Source: JALHNI01 sp965229305 (lineage in GTDB: Bacteria; Acidobacteriota; Terriglobia; Bryobacterales; Bryobacteraceae). Taken from it: DNA of 64,000 nucleotides. Numbering within the stretch: position 1 is the stretch's first letter; every line of letters begins with the position of its first letter. The notes under the pieces were generated by a model that searched no databases, was not told the origin of the DNA, and saw nothing but the letters and a program-made list of their open reading frames with translations. The stretch is taken from contig CBDDIZ010000028.1 of the NCBI GenBank assembly GCA_965229305.1, positions 1 to 64,000 on the forward strand, in the 5' to 3' direction. Position numbers and translations under genes: made by a program. Shown in pieces: positions 43,171 to 51,951 of the stretch.

Positions 43171-43211
43171 GATACATAATCAATCATTCGTTGAATCGTG
43201 AGGTTAAATCA

Positions 43212-44198
43212 GTGAATCGTCGACGCTTCATTACGACCACCGCGGTTTCTCTCCCGGGAGCGGGTGGCTACTTGGCCTTCGGTCAACAAACGCCCACCTT
43301 CCGCATTAAGGTCGATATGGTGGTGCTTAGCTTCACCGTGACCGACTCCAAGGGGAAGTACATCAACAACCTCAAGCACACGGACTTCCGCGTGCTCGAA
43401 GACGGCATCCAGCAATCGATCTCGACTTTTGCCGAGGGCAATCGGACGCCGCTGCAGATTCTCGACAACGGACAAACACGACCGCTGGTGACGCAGGTGG
43501 ACCCCGAGGCCAAGGCGGGACCGGTGGACGCTTTCGTGGGCACCAACGTGTTCGTGCTCTTCGATACCAGTAACTACATGTATCGAGGGTTCGTGTACGC
43601 GTCCGACGCGATCGCCGACTTCGTGCGCGGCCTGGACCGGGCCGACTCGGTGGCCGTCTATACGTTCTCGCGCAATCTCACCCGCGCGGCGACATTGACG
43701 CGCGATCGTAACGACGCCGTGGCCGGCTTGCGCAAAGCGGTGGCCGGTGACGACTCAGCGCTCTACAACGCGCTCCTCCTCGCCCTGCGCGACGCGGCGA
43801 AGGTGCCGGGTCGCAAGGTGGTGATCGTCTTCTCGAACGGCCCGGACAACGGGTCCATGGTGGCGCCCGACGACGTGCGCGCGGTGGCGGAAGACGAGGG
43901 GATTCCGATCTACGTCATCTCGACGAGCGACGTCAGCAAGGATGCCATTTCGAGTGCGGTCTTCCGGCGTATCGCGACGCGTACCGGAGGGAAAGCCTAC
44001 TTCGCCAAGACCTGGCAGAAGCAGGTGGAAGCGTTCGAAAATATTCGCGAGGATTTGGGCAACTCATACACGATGACCTACTATCCGAAGCCGAACCCCA
44101 ACGAGGGCTTCCGCAAAATTGGCGTAGAGATCGTAAACGACCCGGCGAAGAAGATGCGCGTCAGAGCGCGGCCGGGTTATCGTCCGCGCTCCACCTAG
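43212..44198 (+). CDS. Tat-exported VWA-domain protein (acidobacterial VWFA-related)
   Basis: This 328-residue protein begins at GTG 43212 with VNRRRFITTTAVSLPGAGGY, a Tat leader. A short beta-rich N-terminal segment (FRIKVDMVVLSFTVTDSKGK) is followed by a von Willebrand A domain. The metal-ion-dependent adhesion site is imperfect: VFVLFDTSNYMYRG reads DTSNY where DxSxS is usual, while VIVFSNGPDNGSMVAPDD fills the later Asp position. The C-terminus (NSYTMTYYPKPNPNEGFRKI) is typical of VWFA-related acidobacterial proteins. It is convergent with the M2 peptidase, 3 nt apart. Confidence 0.87.
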   Translation: MNRRRFITTTAVSLPGAGGYLAFGQQTPTFRIKVDMVVLSFTVTDSKGKYINNLKHTDFRVLEDGIQQSISTFAEGNRTPLQILDNGQTRPLVTQVDPEAKAGPVDAFVGTNVFVLFDTSNYMYRGFVYASDAIADFVRGLDRADSVAVYTFSRNLTRAATLTRDRNDAVAGLRKAVAGDDSALYNALLLALRDAAKVPGRKVVIVFSNGPDNGSMVAPDDVRAVAEDEGIPIYVISTSDVSKDAISSAVFRRIATRTGGKAYFAKTWQKQVEAFENIREDLGNSYTMTYYPKPNPNEGFRKIGVEIVNDPAKKMRVRARPGYRPRST

Positions 44199-44201
44199 CG
44201 C

Positions 44202-46001
44202 TTACCAACCCACCGGCTGGCCGGCGTTTTGCTGATCCAGCCACTGCTTGAGGGGCGCGAAGTAGTCCACCACGGCGGTGGCATCGATCTCGCTTTTGCC
44301 CGTCAGAAGCTTCAGCGTTTCCTGCCAGGGGCGGCTCGCTCCCTGGGCCAGCATCTGTTCAAACGCTTTGCCGGCTTCCTTGTTGTTGTAGACCGAGCAG
44401 CGGTAGAGCGGCTCTTTGCAGCCCGCCTTTTCCGCCAGCGCCCGGTGGAACTGAAACTGCAGCAGGTGCGCCAGGAAGTAACGCGTGTAGGGCACCGATG
44501 CCGGCACATGGTACTTGGCGCCGGGGTCAAAATCCTGCTCGCTGCGGCCGGTCGGCGCGGCAACCCCCTGATACTTCTGGCGGAGTTCCCACCAGGCGGC
44601 ATTCATCTGTTCCGGCTTGATTTCGCCGGAAAACACCTTCCAGCGCCACTGGTCGATCATGAGGCCAAAGGGCAGAAAAGAAACCTTCTCGAGTGCCCGC
44701 TTCATCAGCACGCCGATGTCGGCGGACGCCGGCGGCACCGTCTTCAGCAGGCCAATCTTCACCAGGTAATCGGGCGTCATCGAAAGCTGGATGGTGTCAC
44801 CAATGGCTTCGTGGAAGCCGTCATTGGCAGAATCGCGGAACAGGAACGGCTGCTTATTGTAGGCGCGCTGATAGTAGCTGTGGCCCAGTTCATGGTGGAT
44901 GGTGAAGAAGTCTTCCCCGGTAGGCTCGATGCACATCTTGATGCGTAGGTCATCGACGTTGTCGACGTCCCAGGCGGAGGCGTGGCAGACGACGTCGCGG
45001 TCGCGCGGCTTGGTGAGCATGCTGCGCTCCCAGAAGGTTTTGGGCAGGGGCGAGAAGCCGAGCGAGAGGTACATGGCTTCGCCCATGCGAGTCATTTGCT
45101 CCGCAGTGGTTTTGCGGCTCGCCAGGATCTGGGAGAGATCGTAACCGGGGTCCGCATTGGGTGGCGCGAGCAACGGGTAAAGGTTGTCCCAGCTTTGCGC
45201 CCACATGTTGCCGAGCAGATGGGCCGGGATCGGGCCGTTCGCCGGAACGACCTGGTCGCCATACTTCTGGCGCAGCTTGTTGCGCATATAGGCATGAAGC
45301 GATACGTAGAGCGGCTTCACCTGCTCCCACAGCCGGTCCACCTCTTTGGCGAAGGCGTCGGGCTCCATGTCGTACTTGGAGCGCCACATCGCGCCCGAGT
45401 CTTTAAAGCCAAGTTCGCGCGCGCCCTGGTTCGCCAGTTCAATGTAGCGGGTGTAGTCGGCGCGGATGGGGCGGGCTGTTTCGTGCCAGCCTTTCCAGGC
45501 GTCCAGCAGCTTAGCGGCATCGCGGCTCTCAGCCATAGTTTTGCTGAGCTGGCCGAGGTCCTGACATTGGTCCGGGGCCGGGCAGTACTTGGCGCGGCCG
45601 TAGTGTGCTTCCATGCCGGAGGTGATCTTGGTGAGTTCGGCGGAAAGCTTGGGATCGGCAGGCGCGGCGACCACGAGGCCATTTTTCAGCAGCCGCAGTT
45701 TGCGCGCGACGTCGGGCGGGACGGCGACCCCGTCATACTGAGCGGCGAGTTTGGCGTATTTCACCCCGGCCTGAATCGCCTTCTCGGTGAGCGCGGCGGA
45801 GATCGCCTCGGTGTCTTGGGTGATGTAGGTGGCGGCGATCCATTGCGCCTGGCCGGCCTGGTTCGAGAGCTGAAGGAGTTCCGTGTCGGCGTCGGCCACC
45901 AGCTTGGCAGCCGCGGCGGCGCGATCGCCCCCGCCTCCACACGACGTCAGGCCCAGAGTGACACTCAGGCCGCAGAGAAGGAAAACGGCGTATCGCTTCA
46001 C
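44202..46001 (-). CDS. M2 family peptidyl-dipeptidase (ACE-like) lipoprotein
   Basis: M2 metallopeptidases release dipeptides from the C-terminus of oligopeptides. From GTG 45999-46001 the ~599-residue protein starts with a lipoprotein signal with lipobox LTSC at residues 18-21. The zinc site is HHELGHSYYQRAYNK (HExxH), followed by DSANDGFHEAIGDTIQLSM with the third zinc ligand Glu. YTRYFLAHLLQFQFHRALAE is also characteristic. The open frame extends to 46067, but that overlaps the divergent DAHP synthase start, and the GTG opens directly at the signal peptide. It is likely a periplasmic or outer-membrane peptide hydrolase. Confidence 0.92.
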   Translation of the reverse strand: MKRYAVFLLCGLSVTLGLTSCGGGGDRAAAAAKLVADADTELLQLSNQAGQAQWIAATYITQDTEAISAALTEKAIQAGVKYAKLAAQYDGVAVPPDVARKLRLLKNGLVVAAPADPKLSAELTKITSGMEAHYGRAKYCPAPDQCQDLGQLSKTMAESRDAAKLLDAWKGWHETARPIRADYTRYIELANQGARELGFKDSGAMWRSKYDMEPDAFAKEVDRLWEQVKPLYVSLHAYMRNKLRQKYGDQVVPANGPIPAHLLGNMWAQSWDNLYPLLAPPNADPGYDLSQILASRKTTAEQMTRMGEAMYLSLGFSPLPKTFWERSMLTKPRDRDVVCHASAWDVDNVDDLRIKMCIEPTGEDFFTIHHELGHSYYQRAYNKQPFLFRDSANDGFHEAIGDTIQLSMTPDYLVKIGLLKTVPPASADIGVLMKRALEKVSFLPFGLMIDQWRWKVFSGEIKPEQMNAAWWELRQKYQGVAAPTGRSEQDFDPGAKYHVPASVPYTRYFLAHLLQFQFHRALAEKAGCKEPLYRCSVYNNKEAGKAFEQMLAQGASRPWQETLKLLTGKSEIDATAVVDYFAPLKQWLDQQNAGQPVGW

Positions 46002-46032
46002 GTTTTCGATTCTATCCTGCCACAATAGAAGG

Positions 46033-47373
46033 TTGCTCAACGATTGGACACCTGATTCGTGGCGCACCCGCGTCGCCCTACAACAACCTCGCTATGACGA
46101 CCCCGCGGCCTTGGCCCGGGCGGCGGCGGAGCTGAGCGGCTTGCCGCCGCTGGTAACGCCGTGGGAAGTGGACGAACTCCGCCGGCAATTAGCCGAAGCG
46201 GCGCTCGGCAAGCGTTTCCTCTTACAAGGAGGCGACTGCGCCGAGAGCCTTGCCGATTGCCGTGCCGAACCGATCACCAACAAGCTGAAGGTCCTGCTGC
46301 AGATGAGCCTCGTGCTGGTGCACGGCGGCAAGCGCCCGGTGATCCGGGTGGGCCGCTTTGCCGGCCAGTACGCCAAGCCGCGGTCCGAGGATATGGAAAC
46401 GCGCAACGGCGTGAGCTTGCCGTCCTACCGCGGCGACATCGTCAACCGCCCGGGCTTCACGGCGGCGGATCGTCAGCCGGACCCGAGTCTCCTGCTGCGC
46501 GGCTACGAGCGCGCCGCCCTCACGCTGAACATGATCCGCGCGCTTTCGAGTGGCGGCTTTGCCGATCTGCATCATCCGGAGAACTGGGATCTCGACTTCA
46601 TCGAGAGCTCGCCACTGGCGGCTGAATACCGGCGCATCGTCAGCTCAATTGGCGATAGCTTGGGCTTCATGGAGCACGTGCTCGGCGTGCGCAGCCGCGG
46701 ACTCGACAAAGTGGATTTCTTCTCGAGCCACGAAGGGCTGCACCTGGAGTACGAACGGGCCCAGACGCACCAACAAGGCGGGCGCTGGTACCACCTGGCG
46801 ACGCATTTCCCCTGGATCGGCCTGCGCACGGCGCAGTTGGACGGGGCGCACGTGGAGTACTTCCGCGGGCTCGAGAACCCGATTGCAGTGAAGATCGGCG
46901 CGAACACGACGCCAGAGACGCTGCAACAGTTGATGGACATTCTGAACCCCGGGCGCGTGCCTGGGCGCTTGACGCTGATTCACCGTTTCGGCAGCGGGAA
47001 AATCGCGGCGCACCTGCCGGCACTGATTGCGGCCGTCCGCGCGACGGACCATCGCCCGTTGTGGGTCTGCGACCCCATGCACGGGAATACGGTCACCACC
47101 AGCGAAGGATACAAGACCCGAAAGTTTGAAGCGATTCTGCATGAGCTCGAACAGGCTTTCGATATTCATGCGGCCGAAGGTGGCGGGCTGGGGGGCGTGC
47201 ACATCGAGCTGACTGGTGATAATGTCACCGAGTGCACTGGCGGGGCCCGGGGCTTGGCGGAAGTCGACCTCAAGCGGGCCTACCGGACAGAAGTCGATCC
47301 ACGATTGAATGGCGAGCAGGCGCTGGAAATGGCGCTGCTGATCGCCCGGAAAATGCGTAGCTTACCGGCTTGA
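46033..47373 (+). CDS. Class II 3-deoxy-7-phosphoheptulonate synthase
   Basis: Catalyses condensation of phosphoenolpyruvate with erythrose 4-phosphate, the first step of the shikimate pathway. The 446-residue protein is of the class II (plant/AroG_II-like) type: DWTPDSWRTRVALQQPRYDD at the N-terminus, RFLLQGGDCAESLADC, KRPVIRVGRFAGQYAKPRSE, FFSSHEGLHLEYERAQTH, and the metal region DPMHGNTVTTSEGYKTRKFE. The start is taken as TTG 46033, the only near-family-length option without entering the M2 gene; this is uncertain. It is divergent from the M2 gene, with 31 bp between starts. Confidence 0.95.
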   Translation: MLNDWTPDSWRTRVALQQPRYDDPAALARAAAELSGLPPLVTPWEVDELRRQLAEAALGKRFLLQGGDCAESLADCRAEPITNKLKVLLQMSLVLVHGGKRPVIRVGRFAGQYAKPRSEDMETRNGVSLPSYRGDIVNRPGFTAADRQPDPSLLLRGYERAALTLNMIRALSSGGFADLHHPENWDLDFIESSPLAAEYRRIVSSIGDSLGFMEHVLGVRSRGLDKVDFFSSHEGLHLEYERAQTHQQGGRWYHLATHFPWIGLRTAQLDGAHVEYFRGLENPIAVKIGANTTPETLQQLMDILNPGRVPGRLTLIHRFGSGKIAAHLPALIAAVRATDHRPLWVCDPMHGNTVTTSEGYKTRKFEAILHELEQAFDIHAAEGGGLGGVHIELTGDNVTECTGGARGLAEVDLKRAYRTEVDPRLNGEQALEMALLIARKMRSLPA

Positions 47374-47416
47374 AACCGTTTGGCCCTGTAATTCGTAAAT
47401 AGGGCAGGAGTTGAGT

Positions 47417-47956
47417 ATGAAACGTACCATCGTTCTGCTGTTGGCGCTCCAGGCGCCTATGTTGTTCGGTCAGGCGGCCAAGGTCACGCAGGTGAAGGCG
47501 GACAAGGCCACCCAGAATTTGATTAAAGAAGTGCGGCACGAACTGGTGATGATGCCCTTTTATGGGGTGTTCGACAACATCACGTTCCGCATCGACGGCT
47601 ATGTGGTGACTCTAAACGGTCAAGTGACTCGTCCGACGCTGAAAAGCGAGGCGGAGAATCGGGTGAAGACCGTGGAAGGCGTCGAGCGCGTGGTGAACAA
47701 CATCGAAGTGTTGCCGCTGTCGCCCAACGACGACCGTATTCGTCTGGCGGTGGCTCGCGCGATCTTCAACCACTCTGGGCTGCAACAGTACACGCTGCGG
47801 GCGGTGCCCCCGATTCACATCATCGTGAAGAACGGCAACGTGACGCTGGAAGGCGTGGTGGCTCGCGAAATGGATAAGAACATCGCCGGCCTGCAGGCCA
47901 ATGGCGTGGCGGGTGTTTTCTCGGTGACCAATAATCTGGTTGCCGAAATGAAGTAA
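47417..47956 (+). CDS. Secreted BON-domain protein
   Basis: A 179-residue protein with a signal peptide (MKRTIVLLLALQAPMLFGQA) and two BON domains. The first is around DNITFRIDGYVVTLNGQVTR with KTVEGVERVVNNIEV, the second around TLRAVPPIHIIVKNGNVTLE with ANGVAGVFSVTNNLV. BON domains bind phospholipid or membrane surfaces and occur in OsmY-like periplasmic proteins. ATG 47417 is preferred to the upstream in-frame start. Its stop is adjacent to that of the convergent DUF1080 gene. Confidence 0.9.
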   Translation: MKRTIVLLLALQAPMLFGQAAKVTQVKADKATQNLIKEVRHELVMMPFYGVFDNITFRIDGYVVTLNGQVTRPTLKSEAENRVKTVEGVERVVNNIEVLPLSPNDDRIRLAVARAIFNHSGLQQYTLRAVPPIHIIVKNGNVTLEGVVAREMDKNIAGLQANGVAGVFSVTNNLVAEMK

Positions 47957-48520
47957 CTAGAGCTTTCGAATCCGGATATTCCGGAAGTCGATGGGCTTGT
48001 CTTTGTTGACCTGCAGCCCGATGTAGCCCGCGCGGCTATGCGAGTCGTGGGTATCGAGTAGAGTCTTTCCGTCAATCTTGATCACGAAGTGATCGCCCTG
48101 GCAAGTGACATCGAACAGATGCCACTTGCCATTTTTCGTTTCAAAGGGAGCGGCTTTGGCGACGTTCACCAGGCTGCCGGTGGCAAAGCCTTTGGGGTGC
48201 AGGTCATAGAGCTGCAGCTCATAGCCGGTCTCGTGAGGCAGCCCATCTTTGGCCGAGCGTAGGAAGATGCCACTATTGCCTTGGTGCGTGGTTCGGAACT
48301 CGAGCTTGAGCTGGAAGTCCTGGTAGGATTCGGCCGAGCGCAGCCAGCCGTAGACGGCGGTATCGGGCGAAATGACGCCATCTTTCACCTGCCATTTCGA
48401 ACCCATTTCGGCCGTCCAGCCGTTGAGCGTTTGGCCGTCGAACAACGAGACGAAGCCCTTTTCGACGCGTTCCGCGGAAAGCGACGAGGCGATGACGGCA
48501 ATCAGGATGGCGTGGCGCAT
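47957..48520 (-). CDS. DUF1080 (3-keto-disaccharide hydrolase-like) secreted protein
   Basis: A 187-residue protein with a signal peptide (MRHAILIAVIASSLSAERVE) and a DUF1080 concanavalin-like beta-sandwich. VSLFDGQTLNGWTAEMGSKW opens the domain, followed by LEFRTTHQGNSGIFLRSAKD and GYIGLQVNKDKPIDFRNIRI, all highly typical. Relatives hydrolyse 3-keto sugars; substrate here unknown. It starts 18 nt after the TonB-dependent barrel gene in the same direction, suggesting a joint role in carbohydrate use. Confidence 0.92.
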   Translation of the reverse strand: MRHAILIAVIASSLSAERVEKGFVSLFDGQTLNGWTAEMGSKWQVKDGVISPDTAVYGWLRSAESYQDFQLKLEFRTTHQGNSGIFLRSAKDGLPHETGYELQLYDLHPKGFATGSLVNVAKAAPFETKNGKWHLFDVTCQGDHFVIKIDGKTLLDTHDSHSRAGYIGLQVNKDKPIDFRNIRIRKL

Positions 48521-48538
48521 CCCGCTATTCTACATGCG

Positions 48539-51130
48539 CTAAAAGTCGAGCCGGAGCGTGAAGCGAAACATGCGGCCGTCGTTGAGCGTGTTGGTGATGC
48601 GCCCGAAGGCAGGCGAGGACAAATCGGCATTTGGCTCGGCGAACTGTGGGGTATTGAAGAAATTGACGCTCTCGGCGCGGAAGGCGAGCGCGCGATCGGC
48701 GTGCAGCACGAACCGCCGCTCGAGCGACAGGTTGACGTTGTGGATGCCGCCGCGGCGGAAGGTGTTCGAGCCCAGATTGCCGCGCCGGTCATAGGGCCCG
48801 ATCAGGCCGAAAGCGGAGCGGGGAAGCTGGGCGGCAGCGGTGTCCGGATTGCCGATGCTGCGGCCCAGAATGCCTGGATCCAGGATATTGGGGCGGTCGC
48901 CGGAGACGCCGTCGACGTTGCCGTAGCCCGGCGAGTCCGAGCCGCTGATCACGGTGAAGGGGATGCCGCTCTTCTCGAGCGTGACGGCCGATATGCGCCA
49001 GTCCCGCGTCACGGTCTGCGCCCAGTGCGGCAGGCTCGGGGTGGGCGGAGCGTAGGTGAAGCGGGTGAGGAAGGCATGCGACTGGTCGAAGCTGCTGACC
49101 CCGCGGAGGTCGGCCGCCGTGCCGTCGGCCGTTTGCGAATAGCTCTGATTGGCGTCGTCGCCCGCCGCGATGTTGACGTAGGAAGCGCCCGTGTCGATGG
49201 CCTTGCTGAACCAGTAGGACGTTTCGAGTGTCAGCCGGTGCCAGTTGGGCAGCGTGTAGGTGACGCGGGCCGCGTCAAAGTAGGCGCGCGAGGAGTTGGT
49301 GATGCGGCGGAAGTCATAATAGCGCTCGTCGGGACGGCGTTCGTTGACGGTGGCGGTGGTTTGCGGAATCCCCGGGACGATCGCGGCGCGGTTGTCGTAA
49401 ATCATCAGCAGCAACTTCCACGTGCGTGTACCGACGTAGCCGAACTGCAGATTGCCGCCGCGGGTGCCGAGCGGAAGTTCCCAACTGGCATTGTACTGAT
49501 GCGAATAGGGCGTGGCCAGGTTTGCCGGTACGTCAAAGGTGATCGCGCGCTGGTTGCCGCCGAGGACGACGTCGCGCAGCGGGTCGAGCAGCGGCGGGTT
49601 CGCCACTTCGATCTTCTGGAAGGCCGGCTGATTCCAGCGCAGTTGCTGCAGCGTGGCGGCGAAGATTTCCCCGAACTGGGTGCTGTAGGCCGCCCGCAAA
49701 ACACCCCAGCGCCGCGGCAGACGTCGCGCGAGCCCGAAGTTAGGGGCGAAGTTATTGCAGTCGCAACGGAACGGGATGGTCGTAAGATGGTTGACCTCGG
49801 TCTGGCCGAACACAGGCTCGTAGCGGAGACCGAACGTCAGGGTCAGGCGCTCGTTGACGCGAAAGGTGTCCTGCGCGAAGAAGTGACTCTCCCAGCGACG
49901 GAAGCCTCGAGCAAGTTCGCCCGTGCCGAACGAGTAGCGGGTGGGCGTGCCGAGGCGGAAATTGGTGATCGCGTCCCGGCCGAAGTCATTTCGGAAATAG
50001 ATGTTGCCGCGGTTCGAACTTGCTTCTCGCCCGTTCATCTGCAGCCGCGCGAACTCGCCGCCGAAGGCCAGCGCATGGCGACCTTGCTGCCGCGTGTAGC
50101 GGCCAGCGGTGCGATAGCGGTTCTGGACGCGGTCCACGGGAATGGAGGACCCCGGCCCGAGCTTCTCCCAGGCCGTGCCAATCACCACCTGCGGTCCCAC
50201 GGCGTTGGGTTCGGGCACCAGCAGTGAGCGGGAGCGATTGAAGCCGGCGGTGAGATCAAGCAAGGCGCGCGGCCCGAATGTGCGGCTCCAGGTCACGCGG
50301 GCGTCGTGCGACTTGGTGGTGGTGTCGGGGTTCTGGCCAGCCACCAGTTGGAAGGCGTCCACGGCCTGGGTGGTCCAGGTGTGGCGAGCGGTGAAGCGAT
50401 CCTTGGCGCGCACGTGGTCGAGTTGCGCGGTGGTCTGGTCGGTGTCGATGTGTTGGGGCGCGTTCGTGTTGAGCTGACGGTCGCCGAGGTTCGGCGGCTC
50501 GAGCGGCCACGCGCGCAGCCAACGATTCACCAACGCGCAGATCTGCGGGTCCGCACTCAGGCAACTGCGCTCATCGGATCGCGGGACCAGGATGTTGCCG
50601 TTGACGAAGCCGCGCTGCATCTGGCGCGAACCATCGAAGCTGAAGAAGGTCCGCGAGGTGACCGGTACGAGCAACCGCAGACCGAACACGTTCTCTCGCG
50701 CGGGCTTCACGCCGCCGACCTGGAAGAAGCTGCGGGCCGAAAAGATACTGTTGTTGTGCGTCCAGAAGGCGCTGCCGTGAACGCCCGCAGGCTTACGCGT
50801 CGTGCTGAGGTGTACCGGGCCGACGGGCGCATTGCCGTACTCGGCGCCATAGAAGCGCGCATCGGACTTGAACTCGCCGACAATGGTCGCGGTGGTGCCG
50901 AGCCGCTTGTTGCTTTCCTTGAGTGCGTTGTTGTCAAGCAGCGTGATGGCGACGTTCTCGTTGCGCTTGCTTTCGCCGCTTTCCGCATTGGTCTTGCCGA
51001 GCAGGTTGAGGTCGGTCCGGCGTTCGGACGCAACTGCTTCAGCCGCCGGTTTCGCAGGGGCGGCCGGCTTATCGGCCGCGGCCCAGGCGCCCGGCGGGGC
51101 GAGCAGGAGCGGGAGAAGGATCGAGGTCAA
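48539..51130 (-). CDS. TonB-dependent receptor-like outer-membrane barrel without CarboxypepD_reg domain
   Basis: An Oar-like 22-stranded barrel of 863 residues with a signal peptide and a C-terminal Phe (MFRFTLRLDF), as required for barrel insertion. The barrel portion is typical: NRYRTAGRYTRQQGRHALAF, FFAQDTFRVNERLTLTFGLR, YEPVFGQTEVNHLTTIPF, LERRFVLHADRALAFRAESV. The usual N-terminal CarboxypepD_reg domain of Oar proteins is absent; after the leader comes a Pro/Ala/Glu-rich linker and then ESGESKRNENVAITLLDNNA. A plug-like segment may be degenerate. Start is TTG 51128-51130. DUF1080 lies 18 nt downstream. Confidence 0.83.
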   Translation of the reverse strand: MTSILLPLLLAPPGAWAAADKPAAPAKPAAEAVASERRTDLNLLGKTNAESGESKRNENVAITLLDNNALKESNKRLGTTATIVGEFKSDARFYGAEYGNAPVGPVHLSTTRKPAGVHGSAFWTHNNSIFSARSFFQVGGVKPARENVFGLRLLVPVTSRTFFSFDGSRQMQRGFVNGNILVPRSDERSCLSADPQICALVNRWLRAWPLEPPNLGDRQLNTNAPQHIDTDQTTAQLDHVRAKDRFTARHTWTTQAVDAFQLVAGQNPDTTTKSHDARVTWSRTFGPRALLDLTAGFNRSRSLLVPEPNAVGPQVVIGTAWEKLGPGSSIPVDRVQNRYRTAGRYTRQQGRHALAFGGEFARLQMNGREASSNRGNIYFRNDFGRDAITNFRLGTPTRYSFGTGELARGFRRWESHFFAQDTFRVNERLTLTFGLRYEPVFGQTEVNHLTTIPFRCDCNNFAPNFGLARRLPRRWGVLRAAYSTQFGEIFAATLQQLRWNQPAFQKIEVANPPLLDPLRDVVLGGNQRAITFDVPANLATPYSHQYNASWELPLGTRGGNLQFGYVGTRTWKLLLMIYDNRAAIVPGIPQTTATVNERRPDERYYDFRRITNSSRAYFDAARVTYTLPNWHRLTLETSYWFSKAIDTGASYVNIAAGDDANQSYSQTADGTAADLRGVSSFDQSHAFLTRFTYAPPTPSLPHWAQTVTRDWRISAVTLEKSGIPFTVISGSDSPGYGNVDGVSGDRPNILDPGILGRSIGNPDTAAAQLPRSAFGLIGPYDRRGNLGSNTFRRGGIHNVNLSLERRFVLHADRALAFRAESVNFFNTPQFAEPNADLSSPAFGRITNTLNDGRMFRFTLRLDF

Positions 51131-51144
51131 CTCTCAGGATAACG

Positions 51145-51864
51145 TCACATCGTCACAACGTCGAAATGAAAGCGCTCCGGCGGCAGCGACGAAACCGGAT
51201 CCGGGTTCATCGATGCCCATGTGCCGTAGGCCGTATTGGCCACCGTGCCGTTCAGATACAGCAGAAACTGGTTTGAGAAACAGGCGATCGGCGGCGGCTG
51301 GCGGAAGGTGAGCCGAAGACCGACGGCGCTTTCGAGCGACCCCGCTTCAAACTTCACCTCTTTGTCTTTCAGGAGGTCGACAAAGCTCTTGCGGCCGGCA
51401 TGTGGCCACACGTCCCCGCGCAGGAAAGGGCGAAGTTGGGCGTTTAGTTCAAAGGTGGTTTCGCACTGGCGAATCCAGGCCAGAATCGAGTCGCCCCAAT
51501 TCCACTGATTCAGGAAGAGGAAGTACTGATCGACGAGGTTCAGGGCTAAATCCATCTTCCGGCGCTGATGTTCGAGCTCGATCATCGTCACCGGCAGGGT
51601 GCCGTCGTCGATCATCTCTTCGCTTTCCACGATGTTCGCAGCGAGCCCCACCACGCGCTCGAGCTTCTCCGGATTGCCTTTGTAGCGCCCGTCATGCTTC
51701 CCATTCACGAGTAACGGGGGCAGTTCCACGGTCTGACTACCGGGAATCTCCACCCACTTGCGATCACCAAAGACTTGCATCACGCACCTCCCTAGTTGTT
51801 CGGGCAGACGGGGCCAATACCAAAACTCATCGGACGTTTCCAGGCGCCACATGAGAGCTGGCAC
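51145..51864 (-). CDS. Conserved-looking cytoplasmic protein of unknown function
   Basis: A 239-residue protein with normal composition and no signal peptide or membrane segment, upstream of the TonB-type barrel by 14 nt. Recognisable stretches include KLERVVGLAANIVESEEMID, DLALNLVDQYFLFLNQWNWG and ACFSNQFLLYLNGTVANTAY, none of which I can assign to a family. Trp and acidic residues are frequent. A second possible start is the ATG at 51778-51780. It may be co-transcribed with the barrel and DUF1080 genes, but this does not establish a function. Confidence 0.65.
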   Translation of the reverse strand: MPALMWRLETSDEFWYWPRLPEQLGRCVMQVFGDRKWVEIPGSQTVELPPLLVNGKHDGRYKGNPEKLERVVGLAANIVESEEMIDDGTLPVTMIELEHQRRKMDLALNLVDQYFLFLNQWNWGDSILAWIRQCETTFELNAQLRPFLRGDVWPHAGRKSFVDLLKDKEVKFEAGSLESAVGLRLTFRQPPPIACFSNQFLLYLNGTVANTAYGTWASMNPDPVSSLPPERFHFDVVTM

Positions 51865-51951
51865 CTTCAGTTCTGTCGATTGTACGATGCGCGGCGCCTG
51901 GCGGAAGTTGCCAAATCCAAACTTTCCGCCTAGCCCGGTACCAGGACAATC

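Noticed and set aside
48281..50227. A 648-residue plus-strand open frame
   Set aside because: It lies opposite the DUF1080 and TonB-type barrel genes, which carry strong family motifs. The frame is a GC-rich shadow.
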